A stretch of DNA of 64,000 nucleotides, from the NCBI RefSeq assembly GCF_000024465.1, contig NC_014010.1, forward strand, positions 1,550,001 through 1,614,000, given 5' to 3'. Of this stretch, positions 10,379 through 19,444 are shown piece by piece. Origin of the DNA: Candidatus Puniceispirillum marinum IMCC1322. Lineage in GTDB: Bacteria > Pseudomonadota > Alphaproteobacteria > Puniceispirillales > Puniceispirillaceae. The notes below the pieces were generated by a model. The model worked only from the letters and a program-made list of their open reading frames with translations. It was not told the origin of the DNA and did no database searches. The number at the start of each line of letters is the position of its first letter. Positions within the stretch are counted from its first letter, which is position 1. The position numbers were made by a program, and so were the translations under genes.

Positions 10379-10819
10379 TTACAACCCAGTCTTGCTTTTT
10401 GTGATCTGTTCAAAGATCGCCAATGTTTCAGGGCTGACATGATGTTCAACCCCCTCGGCATCTTCTTCGGCGATCTCGGCAGACACGCCAATCGTTATCA
10501 GAAAATCACGGACAACGCGGTGTCTGTCTTGGCTTCGCTTGGCCAGATTCTTTCCGGCCTCAGTCAGAAAAATAGACCGATAGGGTTTACTTTCAACAAG
10601 CTCAGCACGTTGCAGACGTTGAATGATGGCATTGACTGTCGGGCTGGTAACACCAAAACGCGCAGCCAGATCGACTGTACGCGCTTCACCCGTTTCCTTG
10701 ATAAGCTCGGCAATCATTTCGACATAGTCTTCAGCCACCTCGCTTTGGTGCGCACGGCGGATGCGGTCAAACTTTGCCGCACTTGTTGCTACATCATTTT
10801 GGTCATCTTCATGCGTCAT
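10379..10819 (-). CDS. mntR: MntR-type manganese-responsive regulator
   Basis: 146-residue DtxR/MntR-family repressor. The N-terminal winged helix reads VEMIAELIKETGEARTVDLA, then VTSPTVNAIIQRLQRAELVE. The dimerisation/metal domain contains AEEDAEGVEHHVSPETLAIFEQI, where Glu and His residues match the metal site of MntR. MntR senses Mn(II) and represses manganese uptake or activates export. No mntH or sitABCD lies in the window, so it acts in trans. The 213-bp gap upstream, shared with the DUF1244 gene, may hold its own operator, but I could not define a palindrome there. Confidence 0.88.
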   Translation of the reverse strand: MTHEDDQNDVATSAAKFDRIRRAHQSEVAEDYVEMIAELIKETGEARTVDLAARFGVTSPTVNAIIQRLQRAELVESKPYRSIFLTEAGKNLAKRSQDRHRVVRDFLITIGVSAEIAEEDAEGVEHHVSPETLAIFEQITKSKTGL

Positions 10820-11032
10820 GGGAAACCAAATCCTCCATGGCGAAAGTTAAAACATTCCTCACAATTTAGCCACACCAAAATTTGTTGAAGCCTTTTATAA
10901 TTTTTAAGATAATCGATTATTCAGCCAACGAGCTTGCGCCGCTTTCTAGGCTTATATAGGATGGCGACATACATCAAATAGACGCCCTCAGATCATGACA
11001 GTGTGTCTAACAAACCTCGATGAAAGACAGCT

Positions 11033-11338
11033 ATGGATAAGGCCACCCAAACTGAATTAGAAGCGGCAGCATTTCGTCGCCTTGTCGCGCATTTGCAGGA
11101 TCGAACCGATGTCCAGAATATCGATATGATGAATCTGGCTGGGTTCTGTCGGAACTGCATGTCGCGCTGGTATCGCGAAGCCGCCGAAGCCGATGGCATA
11201 ACCCTTAGCGATCCTGAAGCCCGAAAATTAATTTACGGGATGGATTACGCCACATGGAAAGCCACCTACCAAACCGAGGCCAGCCCTGATCAACTGGCAA
11301 AAATGAAACAATCCCATGACCATGAAAAGAAGGACTGA
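11033..11338 (+). CDS. DUF1244 domain protein
   Basis: 101 residues, a small protein common in alpha- and gammaproteobacteria, function unknown. The family hallmark FRRLVAHLQDRTDVQNIDMMNLAGFCRNCMSRWY is split by the conserved CRNC pair near residues 44-47, which suggests metal or redox chemistry. A basic, acidic tail (HDHEKKD) ends the protein. It heads a tight run with the gapR-like gene 17 bp downstream and then pyrF. The ATG at 11033 gives the normal family length. No function is proposed. Confidence 0.85.
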   Translation: MDKATQTELEAAAFRRLVAHLQDRTDVQNIDMMNLAGFCRNCMSRWYREAAEADGITLSDPEARKLIYGMDYATWKATYQTEASPDQLAKMKQSHDHEKKD

Positions 11339-11355
11339 TCCATGTCAGCAAACCC

Positions 11356-11607
11356 ATGTCTGTAATCCCCGGCACCGGTGCGGGCGCCGAACAGCTCACC
11401 CAGTTTATTGAGCGTATTGAACGTCTGGAAGAAGAAAAACGTGCCCTTATGGCGGATATCAAAGATGTCTATGCCGAAGCGAAAGCCACCGGATTTGAAC
11501 CAAAAATCATGCGGCAGATTGTGCGCATGCGGGCCATGGATCGCGACCTACTTAGTGAGCAGGATGCGCTTCTCGACACCTATCGTGACGCACTTGGCTT
11601 GCGCTAG
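11356..11607 (+). CDS. GapR-family (DUF2312) nucleoid protein
   Basis: 83 residues, matching the short coiled-coil GapR family. The conserved run is FIERIERLEEEKRALMADIKDVYAEAK, then ATGFEPKIMRQIVRMR. In Caulobacter, GapR binds AT-rich overtwisted DNA ahead of moving polymerases, encircling the duplex as a multimer and supporting chromosome replication. This copy has a short N terminus (MSVIPGTGAGAEQ). It sits between the DUF1244 gene and pyrF, and the stop is only 20 bp before the pyrF start. Alphaproteobacteria often carry more than one DUF2312 paralogue, so this need not be the essential copy. Confidence 0.88.
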   Translation: MSVIPGTGAGAEQLTQFIERIERLEEEKRALMADIKDVYAEAKATGFEPKIMRQIVRMRAMDRDLLSEQDALLDTYRDALGLR

Positions 11608-11627
11608 CGCATGGGGTGATCGCTGCG

Positions 11628-12527
11628 ATGGATAAATTTGGCGATCGCCTTGCCGAGGCAAACAGACAGACACAAACACCGCTATGCATGGGCATTGATC
11701 CGCATGTAACGATGATACCTGCGCTATTTGGCAATGCCGCCGCCGAAGCTGGAAGCGACGAAGCTCTATCTACTATTGCGAATTTCTGCGATGCCTGTGT
11801 AAAGGCGGCAACAGGCCGTGTGCCAGCTATCAAACCGCAAGCTGCTTTTTTTGAAATGCAGGGGCCAAAAGGCATGCAGATTCTGCAAGATCTTGGTCAT
11901 GCGGCGATTGATGCCGGTCTGCTTGTTATCATGGATGCCAAACGCGGCGATATAGGCAGTACATCAACCGCCTATGCCAAAGCATGGATCGGACATGACG
12001 CCCTGTTTCCATCCGATGCTCTGACCATCAATCCTTGGCTTGGCATTGATACACTTGAACCATTCATCAATCAGGCTGACGCTACCCATAGCGGCTTGTT
12101 CATCTTAAACCGGACAAGCAATCCGGGGGCGGGCGATCTTCAGGATCGCATGGTTGATGATAAGCCTCTCTATATGCATCTTGCCAATATGCTAGCGCCA
12201 ATTGCAAGCACCCGAATTGGCACATCCGGCTGGTCATCAATCGGTATTGTCGCTGGGGCAACTTGGCCTGCCGAAGCCAACGCATTGCGAGACACTTTAC
12301 CAAACACACCTTTTCTGGTTCCCGGCTTTGGGGCGCAAGGCGCCGGTGCCGAGAAAGCGCTAGCTGGTCTGGTGCGAAGCCAAGATCACTGGCAAGGTGG
12401 TTTGATCAATAGCACCCGCGGGCTGATATTCCCCGAATCGGCGCGCGACGCTACATCCATTGATGTATGGCATAACGCCATTTTGGCTAAAATTGACGCG
12501 GATAAACATCTGCTCAACAGCATTTAA
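11628..12527 (+). CDS. pyrF: Orotidine 5'-phosphate decarboxylase
   Basis: 299 residues. Decarboxylates OMP to UMP, the last step of pyrimidine synthesis. Catalytic Lys and Asp residues lie in IMDAKRGDIGSTSTAYA. CMGIDPH near the N terminus and TSGWSSIGIVAGATWP match the longer (about 280-300 residue) type-2 form rather than the 230-residue E. coli form. Start: ATG at 11628; a GTG at 11616 is an in-frame alternative. It follows the gapR-like gene closely and is probably in its operon. Confidence 0.93.
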   Translation: MDKFGDRLAEANRQTQTPLCMGIDPHVTMIPALFGNAAAEAGSDEALSTIANFCDACVKAATGRVPAIKPQAAFFEMQGPKGMQILQDLGHAAIDAGLLVIMDAKRGDIGSTSTAYAKAWIGHDALFPSDALTINPWLGIDTLEPFINQADATHSGLFILNRTSNPGAGDLQDRMVDDKPLYMHLANMLAPIASTRIGTSGWSSIGIVAGATWPAEANALRDTLPNTPFLVPGFGAQGAGAEKALAGLVRSQDHWQGGLINSTRGLIFPESARDATSIDVWHNAILAKIDADKHLLNSI

Positions 12528-12692
12528 CCAAAAAAGAAACGATTTCTTTACCTCGCTCACGCAAACGTGAACCAAACACCCCATAATTATCATTTATGAT
12601 GCTTGTATAAGGTCATTAAAAAGCAACAAAATATATGAATTGTTTTATGTGGTCATAGAGCAGATTAATGTTGAATATTGTGGGTGAAACCT

Positions 12693-13238
12693 ATGGCAAA
12701 AGATACTAAGTCTGTAAAGTCGTCAGAAATTGAAAATTCCGAAAATGGTGAGGCTCTGGCTCCCAGCGCACCATTGCGTGAAATAAAAGAGGGTGAGCTA
12801 GTCTGGTACAATGAACGCAAAGGCTATGGTTTCGTTAAGATTGACGATACCGAAATCTTTCTGCACCGATCAACACTTGATCGATTTGGTTTGATACGGC
12901 TTTTGACTGGCGATCGGGTGAGCGTGTCTCTCACAGAAAACGAACATGGAAAAGTCATTCAGGATTTGCTGACTGTTGAACGGCCAGTTAGTCCGGCACC
13001 GCCAATGGCGTCAGCACCTGCAGATGATGAAGTGCGCGCTGTGGTCAAATTTTTCAATGATGTTCGTGGCTATGGCTTTGTCACGGCCGAGAATATTGAC
13101 GATGATGTTTTCGTCCATTCCCGTGTGCTTAGCGATTGCGGTTTCCACTCACTTCTGCAAGGACAGAAGCTACTGGTGAAAGTTGACGATTCTGGTCGCG
13201 GCCCTCAGGTTCAGGCCGTTCGGTTGCTCAACGAATAA
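12693..13238 (+). CDS. Tandem cold-shock-domain protein
   Basis: 181 residues with two cold-shock domains, residues about 33-95 and 115-178. The first has WYNERKGYGFVKI, then TEIFLHRSTL. The second has KFFNDVRGYGFVTA, then DDVFVHSRVL. These are RNP1 and RNP2 RNA-binding strands. Such two-domain CspD-like proteins bind single-stranded nucleic acid and act as RNA chaperones, often in stationary phase. The first domain is less canonical (F-to-Y and K-to-E changes before the KGYGFV). Start: ATG at 12693, preceded by GGGTG. The gene stands alone, with a 165-bp AT-rich leader that is long for this window. Confidence 0.88.
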   Translation: MAKDTKSVKSSEIENSENGEALAPSAPLREIKEGELVWYNERKGYGFVKIDDTEIFLHRSTLDRFGLIRLLTGDRVSVSLTENEHGKVIQDLLTVERPVSPAPPMASAPADDEVRAVVKFFNDVRGYGFVTAENIDDDVFVHSRVLSDCGFHSLLQGQKLLVKVDDSGRGPQVQAVRLLNE

Positions 13239-13293
13239 AACTCTGTTACTCCAGCTAAAGGCCAACGTTACTGGCTCTTAAGGCCGGAGGCGT

Positions 13294-14523
13294 ATGATGT
13301 CACTATTTTCTAAGCCTAGCGCATGGATCATAATCCTGCTGGCCGGATCGGCGATGGTTTCCGCAACGCTGGGAATTCGCCAGGTCTTTGGTCTTTTTGT
13401 CCTGCCTGTCTCAAGCGAACTTGGCGGCGGCTTGCAGTTTTTCTCGCTTGCCATTGCCTGCCAGAATATTGTGTGGGGCATATCATCACCATTCTTTGGC
13501 GCTGTTGCGGATAGGTATGGAGCCTGGCGTGTGGCGGCATGTGGTGCTTTGCTCTATGCCATCGGCCTGCTATCAATGGCATTATATGTGACCGAAGCGG
13601 GCGTGCTTATTGGCCAGATTTTCATTGGCATGGGATTGGGTAGCGCTGGCATTTCGATCGCTGTTGGCGCGGTTGCCCGCGCCGCTCCACCGGAAAAACG
13701 GTCATTAGCGCTTGGCCTCGTCACCAGCTTTGGCTCCTTTGGCCAATTTGCGCTTGTCCCCTTCACCCAGGAATTGATGTCAAACTATGGATGGCAAACA
13801 GCGCTTATCATTTTATCCGTGATCATGGCTTCAATGGTTGCCATGTCACTTGGCTTGCGCGGCGATGGCCAGTCAGACCAAAGCAAAGCTAGCGTTTCAG
13901 ATATTGCACATTTGACGGCCACCAGTGCATTGCGAAGTGCGGTTTCTAGCCGTGACTATATCCTGCTGACCACTGGCTTTTTTGTTTGTGGGCTTCAATT
14001 AGTTTTCATCACCACACATTTACCAACCTACCTTGCTGATGCTGGAATTGGTCTTGAGGTGGCTGGTTGGGCGCTGGCGCTGATTGGTTTATTCAATATA
14101 GTGGGTGCCTTCATTTGTGGCTGGCTTGGCGGCATAACATCCAAGAAAAACGTGCTGGCAAGTGTCTATTTATTGCGCGGTCTTGCCATAGCTGCCTTTA
14201 TCTTGACGCCTGTCACGCCAGTCTCGGTATTGCTCTTTGGCGCGGCCATGGGGCTTTTATGGCTAGGCACAATACCCCTGACTAGTGGCCTGATTGTGGT
14301 TTTCTTTGGCCCCAAATATTTGAGTATGCTCTATGGCGTTGTTTTTCTCTCTCACCAGATCGGCTCATTTGTCGGCGCGTGGGTTGGTGGCCTCTGGTAT
14401 GATGCCTATGGTAATTATGAAGCCATGTGGTGGCTGAATGTCGGCTTTGCTGTCTTTGCCTTTATTATAAACTGGCTGATCCGTGAGCCAGTTTCCAAAG
14501 CACCTGCTTTTGCCGCTGGCTAG
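13294..14523 (+). CDS. Major facilitator superfamily transporter
   Basis: 409 residues with 12 predicted membrane helices in the inner membrane. The pattern is typical of MFS monocarboxylate/OFA-type carriers: the FFGAVADRYGAWRVAACGALLYA loop between helices 2 and 3, and a long central loop near residue 195. The substrate cannot be read from sequence. GGAGG lies 3 nt before the ATG at 13294 and 6 nt before a second ATG at 13297, so either can start the protein. Its stop overlaps the convergent trxB stop by 4 nt. Confidence 0.85.
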   Translation: MMSLFSKPSAWIIILLAGSAMVSATLGIRQVFGLFVLPVSSELGGGLQFFSLAIACQNIVWGISSPFFGAVADRYGAWRVAACGALLYAIGLLSMALYVTEAGVLIGQIFIGMGLGSAGISIAVGAVARAAPPEKRSLALGLVTSFGSFGQFALVPFTQELMSNYGWQTALIILSVIMASMVAMSLGLRGDGQSDQSKASVSDIAHLTATSALRSAVSSRDYILLTTGFFVCGLQLVFITTHLPTYLADAGIGLEVAGWALALIGLFNIVGAFICGWLGGITSKKNVLASVYLLRGLAIAAFILTPVTPVSVLLFGAAMGLLWLGTIPLTSGLIVVFFGPKYLSMLYGVVFLSHQIGSFVGAWVGGLWYDAYGNYEAMWWLNVGFAVFAFIINWLIREPVSKAPAFAAG

Positions 14524-15464
14524 CTTTGCTCGCCAAGCCAGCGTTCAGCATCAAGCGCGGCCATACATCCCATACCTGCCGCGGTTACAGCTTGCCGGTA
14601 AATTTTATCGACACAATCACCGGCGGCAAAGATACCATCTACAGATGTGCGTGTGCCGCCCTTTTCCGCAATGATATAGCCTTCATCATCAAGCTCGACC
14701 GCCTCTTTAAAAGCGGCTGTTGCTGGATCATGTCCGATAGCAACAAACATACCATGGACAGCAATTTCTTTATCAGCTTCGCCAGTTGTTGAGGCCAAAC
14801 GGACACCCGTTACGCCGCCATCATCTCCCAGAACTTCGGCAACTTCACGATTCCATTCAACGCTGATATTGTCCTTTTTAAAAAGGCGGTCCTGCATGAT
14901 CTGTTCAGCGCGCAAACTATCGCGGCGATGTACTAGTGTGACCTTATTACAGATATTCGCTAGATACAGTGCTTCCTCAACCGCCGTATTACCGCCGCCA
15001 ATAACAGCGACGTCACGTCCTTTATAAAAGAACCCATCACAGGTGGCACAGGCTGATACGCCGCGGCCATTAAAGGTTTGCTCGGAGTCAATACCCAGCC
15101 AGCGTGCCTGCGCACCGGTTGCCAGAATCACCACATCGGCGGTCATTGATGCGCCTGAATCCAAACTTATACGAAACGGACGTGTGCTGGCATCGATGGT
15201 CGTCACAAGATCATAGATCACCCGTGCCCCCACATTTTCGGCCTGGGTCTGCATTTCGGTCATCAACCATGGTCCCTGAATAACATCGGCAAAACCCGGA
15301 TAGTTTTCTACATCGGTGGTAATTGTCATCTGCCCACCGGGTTGTAATCCAGCGATAATCACAGGTGAAAGATTGGCGCGTGCCGTATATATCCCGGCAC
15401 TAAGGCCCGCAGCGCCAGCGCCAATAATAACAACATGTTCATGGGTAGATGATGATGCAGACAT
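14520..15464 (-). CDS. trxB: Thioredoxin-disulfide reductase
   Basis: 314 residues. NADPH-dependent flavoprotein that reduces thioredoxin in the cytoplasm. The FAD site GAGAAGLSAGIYTARANL lies near residues 15-32, and the redox-active CATC is at residues 139-142. The NADPH-binding GGGNTAVEEALYL follows, and the C-terminal FAD motif is FAAGDCVDKIYRQAVTAAG. Length matches bacterial low-Mr TrxB. AGAGAAG precedes the ATG at 15464. It is divergent from the M23 peptidase gene. Confidence 0.96.
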   Translation of the reverse strand: MSASSSTHEHVVIIGAGAAGLSAGIYTARANLSPVIIAGLQPGGQMTITTDVENYPGFADVIQGPWLMTEMQTQAENVGARVIYDLVTTIDASTRPFRISLDSGASMTADVVILATGAQARWLGIDSEQTFNGRGVSACATCDGFFYKGRDVAVIGGGNTAVEEALYLANICNKVTLVHRRDSLRAEQIMQDRLFKKDNISVEWNREVAEVLGDDGGVTGVRLASTTGEADKEIAVHGMFVAIGHDPATAAFKEAVELDDEGYIIAEKGGTRTSVDGIFAAGDCVDKIYRQAVTAAGMGCMAALDAERWLGEQS

Positions 15465-15549
15465 GTAACTTCTCTTTTCGACAGAAAATAAGGATGATGA
15501 TAAGCCCTGACGGGGTGTTATTTTCGGTTTTACATGCTAGCCTTGCTCA

Positions 15550-16440
15550 ATGATTTATCCAAGATCAATTCGTAATTGTTATCGTCTTCTGACCCTATTT
15601 TTTGCTCTTGTTATGTCAGCAACAGGTGCCACCACCCTGCATGCGCAATCGACCAGCCCCTTTTTCGTAATTAATGGCGCTGATGTTATTTCGGGTTATC
15701 CGCTTGAGGGGCATTTAATCATGGCGCGGACCGCGCCAGATCATAAAGTCACCTTAGATGGCACACCTGTCACCGTTGCTGATGATGGCTTATTTGTCAT
15801 TGGTTTTCACCGTGACTCTGATGATGACACTACACTCAGCATAACGGATGGCAATGGTTCAATCTCAACCACGATCCTGTCACCCGCCCAGCGCGACTAT
15901 AATATCCAGCGCATTGACGGGTTGCAAAAATCAATGGTGACACCGCCGCAAGAGGTGCTTGACCGGATCAGGGCTGATTCCAAAAAAGTGCGCGAAGCGC
16001 GCGTTGTGCCAGCCCCAACAGGGGATTTTTGGCGCGGTCTTGACTGGCCGGTTCTGGGGCGTATCTCTGGGGTTTATGGCAGTCAGCGTATCTTAAACGG
16101 CAAACCCCGGGCACCGCATTATGGCATTGATATCGCGGCGCCATTGGGCACACCTGTCCATGCCCCTGCCAGTGGTACAATTACACTTGCCTATGATCTA
16201 TATTTTTCGGGTCTGACGGTGATTTTGAATCATGGGCTTGGCGTTAATTCAACCTTTTTGCATTTAGATGAAATGGCTGTACGCGTTGGTGATAAAGTTG
16301 AACGTGGGGGGGTGATAGGTACGCTTGGCTCGACAGGTCGTTCAACTGGCCCCCACTTGGATTGGCGAATTGACTGGCAGGGGCGCCGGATTGATGCGGC
16401 GTTAATAGCAGGCCCAATGCCAGATTTACCTGAGTCATAG
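15550..16440 (+). CDS. M23-family (LytM) peptidoglycan endopeptidase
   Basis: 296 residues. An N-terminal signal peptide (LLTLFFALVMSATGATTLHAQ) sends it to the periplasm. The C-terminal LytM domain has HYGIDIAAPLGTPVHAPASG, with the first zinc His and Asp, and TGPHLDWRIDW, with the third ligand. The intact zinc site suggests an active DD-endopeptidase rather than an EnvC-type activator. The middle region carries short beta repeats. The epimerase-like gene starts 6 bp after the stop, so the two probably form an operon. Confidence 0.9.
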   Translation: MIYPRSIRNCYRLLTLFFALVMSATGATTLHAQSTSPFFVINGADVISGYPLEGHLIMARTAPDHKVTLDGTPVTVADDGLFVIGFHRDSDDDTTLSITDGNGSISTTILSPAQRDYNIQRIDGLQKSMVTPPQEVLDRIRADSKKVREARVVPAPTGDFWRGLDWPVLGRISGVYGSQRILNGKPRAPHYGIDIAAPLGTPVHAPASGTITLAYDLYFSGLTVILNHGLGVNSTFLHLDEMAVRVGDKVERGGVIGTLGSTGRSTGPHLDWRIDWQGRRIDAALIAGPMPDLPES

Positions 16441-16446
16441 GTTACA

Positions 16447-17319
16447 ATGATGCAATCAAAGCCTGTCATTTTCATTTTTGGTCTTGGCTATGTCGGGGTG
16501 CGGCTTGGGCATATGCTGGCGGAACAAGGCTGGCATGTAAAAGGCACCACCCGTGACCCTGCCAAACTATCAAGGCAAGCGGCCGCTGGCTGGGGCATTT
16601 TTCCTTTTAGCACAGACAGACCCCTGGTTGATCCCAAAGCTGCCCTTAAAGATGTTGATGCTGTTCTGACAACCATCACCGCGATTGGAGGCACAGATCC
16701 AGTTCTGGATGCGCATGGCGATCTACTTGTGGATTTTAATGGCTGGAGCGGCTATGTCTCGGCTACCTCGGTCTATCCTGATCAGCCTGATGATTTCTGC
16801 TATGAAGACACCCCGCCAGCCCCTGCCACCGAACGCGGCAAGGCCCGCGTAATTGCCGAACAACGCTGGCAGGACATGCTGAACAGCGAAATATTCCGTG
16901 TTGCGGGCATTTATGGCCCTGGGCGCAGCCCCTTTGATGGGCTTCGCAATGGCACCGCCCGCATTATCACCCGCGAAGGCCAGGTATTTAACCGCATCCA
17001 TCTTGATGATATCTGCCGGATCATTATCGCGGCCATCAAACAACCACGTCCAGGACGCATCATCAATCTGGCTGACAACAAGCCTGCCCCGCAAGGTGAT
17101 GTCGTGCGATACGCCGCCAAGCTTATCAACCTTGCACCGCCAGAACCGCAAACCCTCGAGCAGGCGAATCTTAGCCCGATGGCGCGCAGCTTTTATGTCT
17201 CACGTCGCAAGGTAGGGTCGCGCGTCATCAAACCCGAACTTGGTATTGATTTATTATATCCTGACTATGAAAGCGGCTTACGCGCTATTCTGAATGCCGA
17301 ACAGACAGACGATTCCTAG
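16447..17319 (+). CDS. NAD(P)-dependent SDR-type epimerase/dehydratase-like protein
   Basis: 290 residues. An extended SDR protein with an N-terminal Rossmann motif FGLGYVGVRLGHMLAEQGW and a PGRSPFDGLRNGTARIITREG region that resembles YeeZ-type proteins. The usual YxxxK catalytic pair is not clear: a YEDTPPAPATERGKAR stretch occupies that place. Enzymatic activity is therefore uncertain. Immediately downstream of the M23 peptidase, it may be linked to envelope metabolism, but that is inference from position only. Confidence 0.78.
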   Translation: MMQSKPVIFIFGLGYVGVRLGHMLAEQGWHVKGTTRDPAKLSRQAAAGWGIFPFSTDRPLVDPKAALKDVDAVLTTITAIGGTDPVLDAHGDLLVDFNGWSGYVSATSVYPDQPDDFCYEDTPPAPATERGKARVIAEQRWQDMLNSEIFRVAGIYGPGRSPFDGLRNGTARIITREGQVFNRIHLDDICRIIIAAIKQPRPGRIINLADNKPAPQGDVVRYAAKLINLAPPEPQTLEQANLSPMARSFYVSRRKVGSRVIKPELGIDLLYPDYESGLRAILNAEQTDDS

Positions 17320-17324
17320 ACGAT

Positions 17325-18386
17325 TTAACCGATCACCGGATCAAGGCTATGATCTGCATATCGGCGTGCCATGGCTGCTAATGACATAGGCTGAATGCGC
17401 GTAGCATTTCCTGCCGTGCCAAACCGTTCAAAGCGATCAATACACAGGGTCTGCATCGCCTCCATTGCTGGTTTCAGCACTTTGCGCGGATCAAATTCGG
17501 AACGGTTTTCGGTTGTCACCTTACGCATCGCGCCTAGCATCGCCAACCGGCAATCAGTATCGATATTGACCTTGCGCACACCATGTTTGATGCCACGCTC
17601 GATTTCAGCTATGGGCACACCCCAGGTTTGTGGCATTTCACCGCCATGAGCATTGAAAATATCTTGTAATTCTTGCGGCACACTTGAAGAGCCATGCATC
17701 ACCAGATGAACATTAGGAAGCCGCCGGTTGATTTCCTCAACCACATTCATCGCCAGAATGTCACCATCAGGTTGGCGGGTAAATTTATAGGCACCATGGC
17801 TTGTGCCCATCGCAATAGCCAGTGCATCAACCTTAGTCTGCGCCACAAAATCCACTGCTTGATCAGGATCTGTCAGCAACTGGTCTTCAGATAATTTACC
17901 GGTCGCACCATGCCCATCTTCTTGTTCGCCTTCACCTGTCTCAAGCGAGCCAAGCACGCCAAGTTCACCTTCGACCGACGCGCCAGCATAATGTGCCATT
18001 TCGGTGACCCGGCGGGTAATATCCATATTATAGTCATAGCTGGCTGGCGTCTTGGCATCAGCTTCAAGCGAGCCATCCATCATCACCGAGGTAAACCCAT
18101 ATTGAATAGCGGTCATGCAGGTCGCTTCATTGTTACCATGATCCTGATGCATACAGACCGGAATATGCGGGTACATCTCTGCCAGCGCTTTGACCATCGC
18201 CTGCAACATGATGTCGCCAGCATAGGCTCGTGCGCCCCGACTTGCCTGAATTATCACCGGGGCATCGACTTTATCAGCCGCCTGCAGGATCGCCAGACCC
18301 TGTTCCATATTATTAATGTTGAAAGCTGGAACGCCGTAGCCATATTCGGCCGCGTCATCAAGAAGCTGTCTTAACGAAATCAACAT
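17325..18386 (-). CDS. fba: Class II fructose-bisphosphate aldolase
   Basis: 353 residues. Zinc-dependent aldolase that joins dihydroxyacetone phosphate and glyceraldehyde 3-phosphate, or cleaves fructose 1,6-bisphosphate. Key segments: [18 protein letters not shown], the metal-site [14 protein letters not shown], the ATSHGAYKF-like GTSHGAYKF, and [13 protein letters not shown]. The length and sequence fit the subtype found in Calvin-cycle and gluconeogenic alphaproteobacterial operons. It lies 29 bp downstream of fbp on the same strand, so fbp-fba form a gluconeogenesis unit. No RuBisCO or phosphoribulokinase is seen here. Confidence 0.95.
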   Translation of the reverse strand: MLISLRQLLDDAAEYGYGVPAFNINNMEQGLAILQAADKVDAPVIIQASRGARAYAGDIMLQAMVKALAEMYPHIPVCMHQDHGNNEATCMTAIQYGFTSVMMDGSLEADAKTPASYDYNMDITRRVTEMAHYAGASVEGELGVLGSLETGEGEQEDGHGATGKLSEDQLLTDPDQAVDFVAQTKVDALAIAMGTSHGAYKFTRQPDGDILAMNVVEEINRRLPNVHLVMHGSSSVPQELQDIFNAHGGEMPQTWGVPIAEIERGIKHGVRKVNIDTDCRLAMLGAMRKVTTENRSEFDPRKVLKPAMEAMQTLCIDRFERFGTAGNATRIQPMSLAAMARRYADHSLDPVIG

Positions 18387-18415
18387 TTCATGTTCTCTCC
18401 GGTTCGGTTATTTAG

Positions 18416-19369
18416 TTATGAATGATAACCAATTATTACGTCAACTTCATTCATTGATCCAAAGATAAAAGCAACACGTTCATGTAAGTCTTGGGGCTGT
18501 ATGTCTAAAATCGAATCCGTGCCGTTGGTCGCCTTGCCACCTGCCTGCTCAACCAGCATAGCCACTGGATTAGCTTCATAAACCAGCCGCAATCGCCCCT
18601 GAGAATATCCATCTCGGCAATCGGCTGGATACAGGAACACCCCACCACGGCGAAAGATCCGCCAGGCATCCGCAACTAGTGAACCAACCCAACGCATATT
18701 ATAGTTTCGTTTTAGTTCACCATCACGGCCATCAAGACACGCATCAATATAGGCTTTTACCGGCGCATGCCAATGTCGCTGGTTCGAGGTGTTAATGCCA
18801 AATTCCTGTGTATCTGCAGGCATTGCCACCTGCCAACCCATGTCGCAAAAAAAGCCATCATCATCCATCTGAAATGCCAGCACACCATCACCCAGCGTTA
18901 AAAGCAAGGTTGTCTGCGGCCCATATACAAAAAATCCGGCAGCAAGCTGGTTACGCCCACATTGCAAGGAGCCGCCTGCGGCAGGCATGATCGAAAAAAT
19001 AGTGCCTATCGAAACATTCGTATCAATATTTGACGAACCATCAAGCGGGTCGCTGGCGACAATCAGTGTGCCGTCAGCATGAAGCGGAATGGGCGTATCC
19101 TGTTCTTCGGACAGATATATAGCCACCCCTGCAGTATGTAACTGTGCTGTAATCTCGTCATCAGCTAAAACATCTAGTGCTTTTTGATCATCACCATCGG
19201 CATTTGCGCTGCCTTTGATGGCACCAAGATTAGCAGCTTTATCAGGTGTCCGGATCAGCTTAGAAATCGCCGCCGCTGCTCGTGCCAGACCATTTACCGC
19301 GCGGGCGACGTCAGCATCTATGTCTGATTGTGCAGCATGCTGTTTCAAAACCGCATCAAGATCCTGCAT
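18416..19369 (-). CDS. fbp: Class 1 fructose-1,6-bisphosphatase
   Basis: 317 residues. Hydrolyses fructose 1,6-bisphosphate to fructose 6-phosphate in gluconeogenesis. The metal-binding signature DPLDGSSNIDTNVSIGTIFSI is intact, and the substrate region GGVFLYPADCRDGYSQGRLR matches class 1 enzymes. The frame opens at 19381, but GGAGAGG lies 4 nt before the ATG at 19369, which is therefore the better start. It leads fba in the same orientation. Confidence 0.95.
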   Translation of the reverse strand: MQDLDAVLKQHAAQSDIDADVARAVNGLARAAAAISKLIRTPDKAANLGAIKGSANADGDDQKALDVLADDEITAQLHTAGVAIYLSEEQDTPIPLHADGTLIVASDPLDGSSNIDTNVSIGTIFSIMPAAGGSLQCGRNQLAAGFFVYGPQTTLLLTLGDGVLAFQMDDDGFFCDMGWQVAMPADTQEFGINTSNQRHWHAPVKAYIDACLDGRDGELKRNYNMRWVGSLVADAWRIFRRGGVFLYPADCRDGYSQGRLRLVYEANPVAMLVEQAGGKATNGTDSILDIQPQDLHERVAFIFGSMNEVDVIIGYHS

Positions 19370-19390
19370 CAACCTCTCCATTCAATAAAA

Positions 19391-19420
19391 TGCGCCCGAC
19401 ACCTGTTGGAGCCGGGCGCA
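19391..19420 (-). terminator. Rho-independent terminator of the Bax-inhibitor-1 gene
   Basis: TGCGCCCG (19391-19398) pairs perfectly with CGGGCGCA (19413-19420) across a 14-nt loop. Read on the minus strand the hairpin is followed by TTTTATT. It lies between the yccA-like stop and the fbp ribosome site, so it separates the two same-strand genes. Confidence 0.75.
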
Positions 19421-19444
19421 AGATGTTTCACTTTACCTTCAGGT

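Noticed and set aside
12528-12692. Cold-shock leader or thermosensor RNA upstream of the double CSD gene
   Set aside because: The region is AT-rich with only short imperfect stems; no conserved cold box could be identified by eye.
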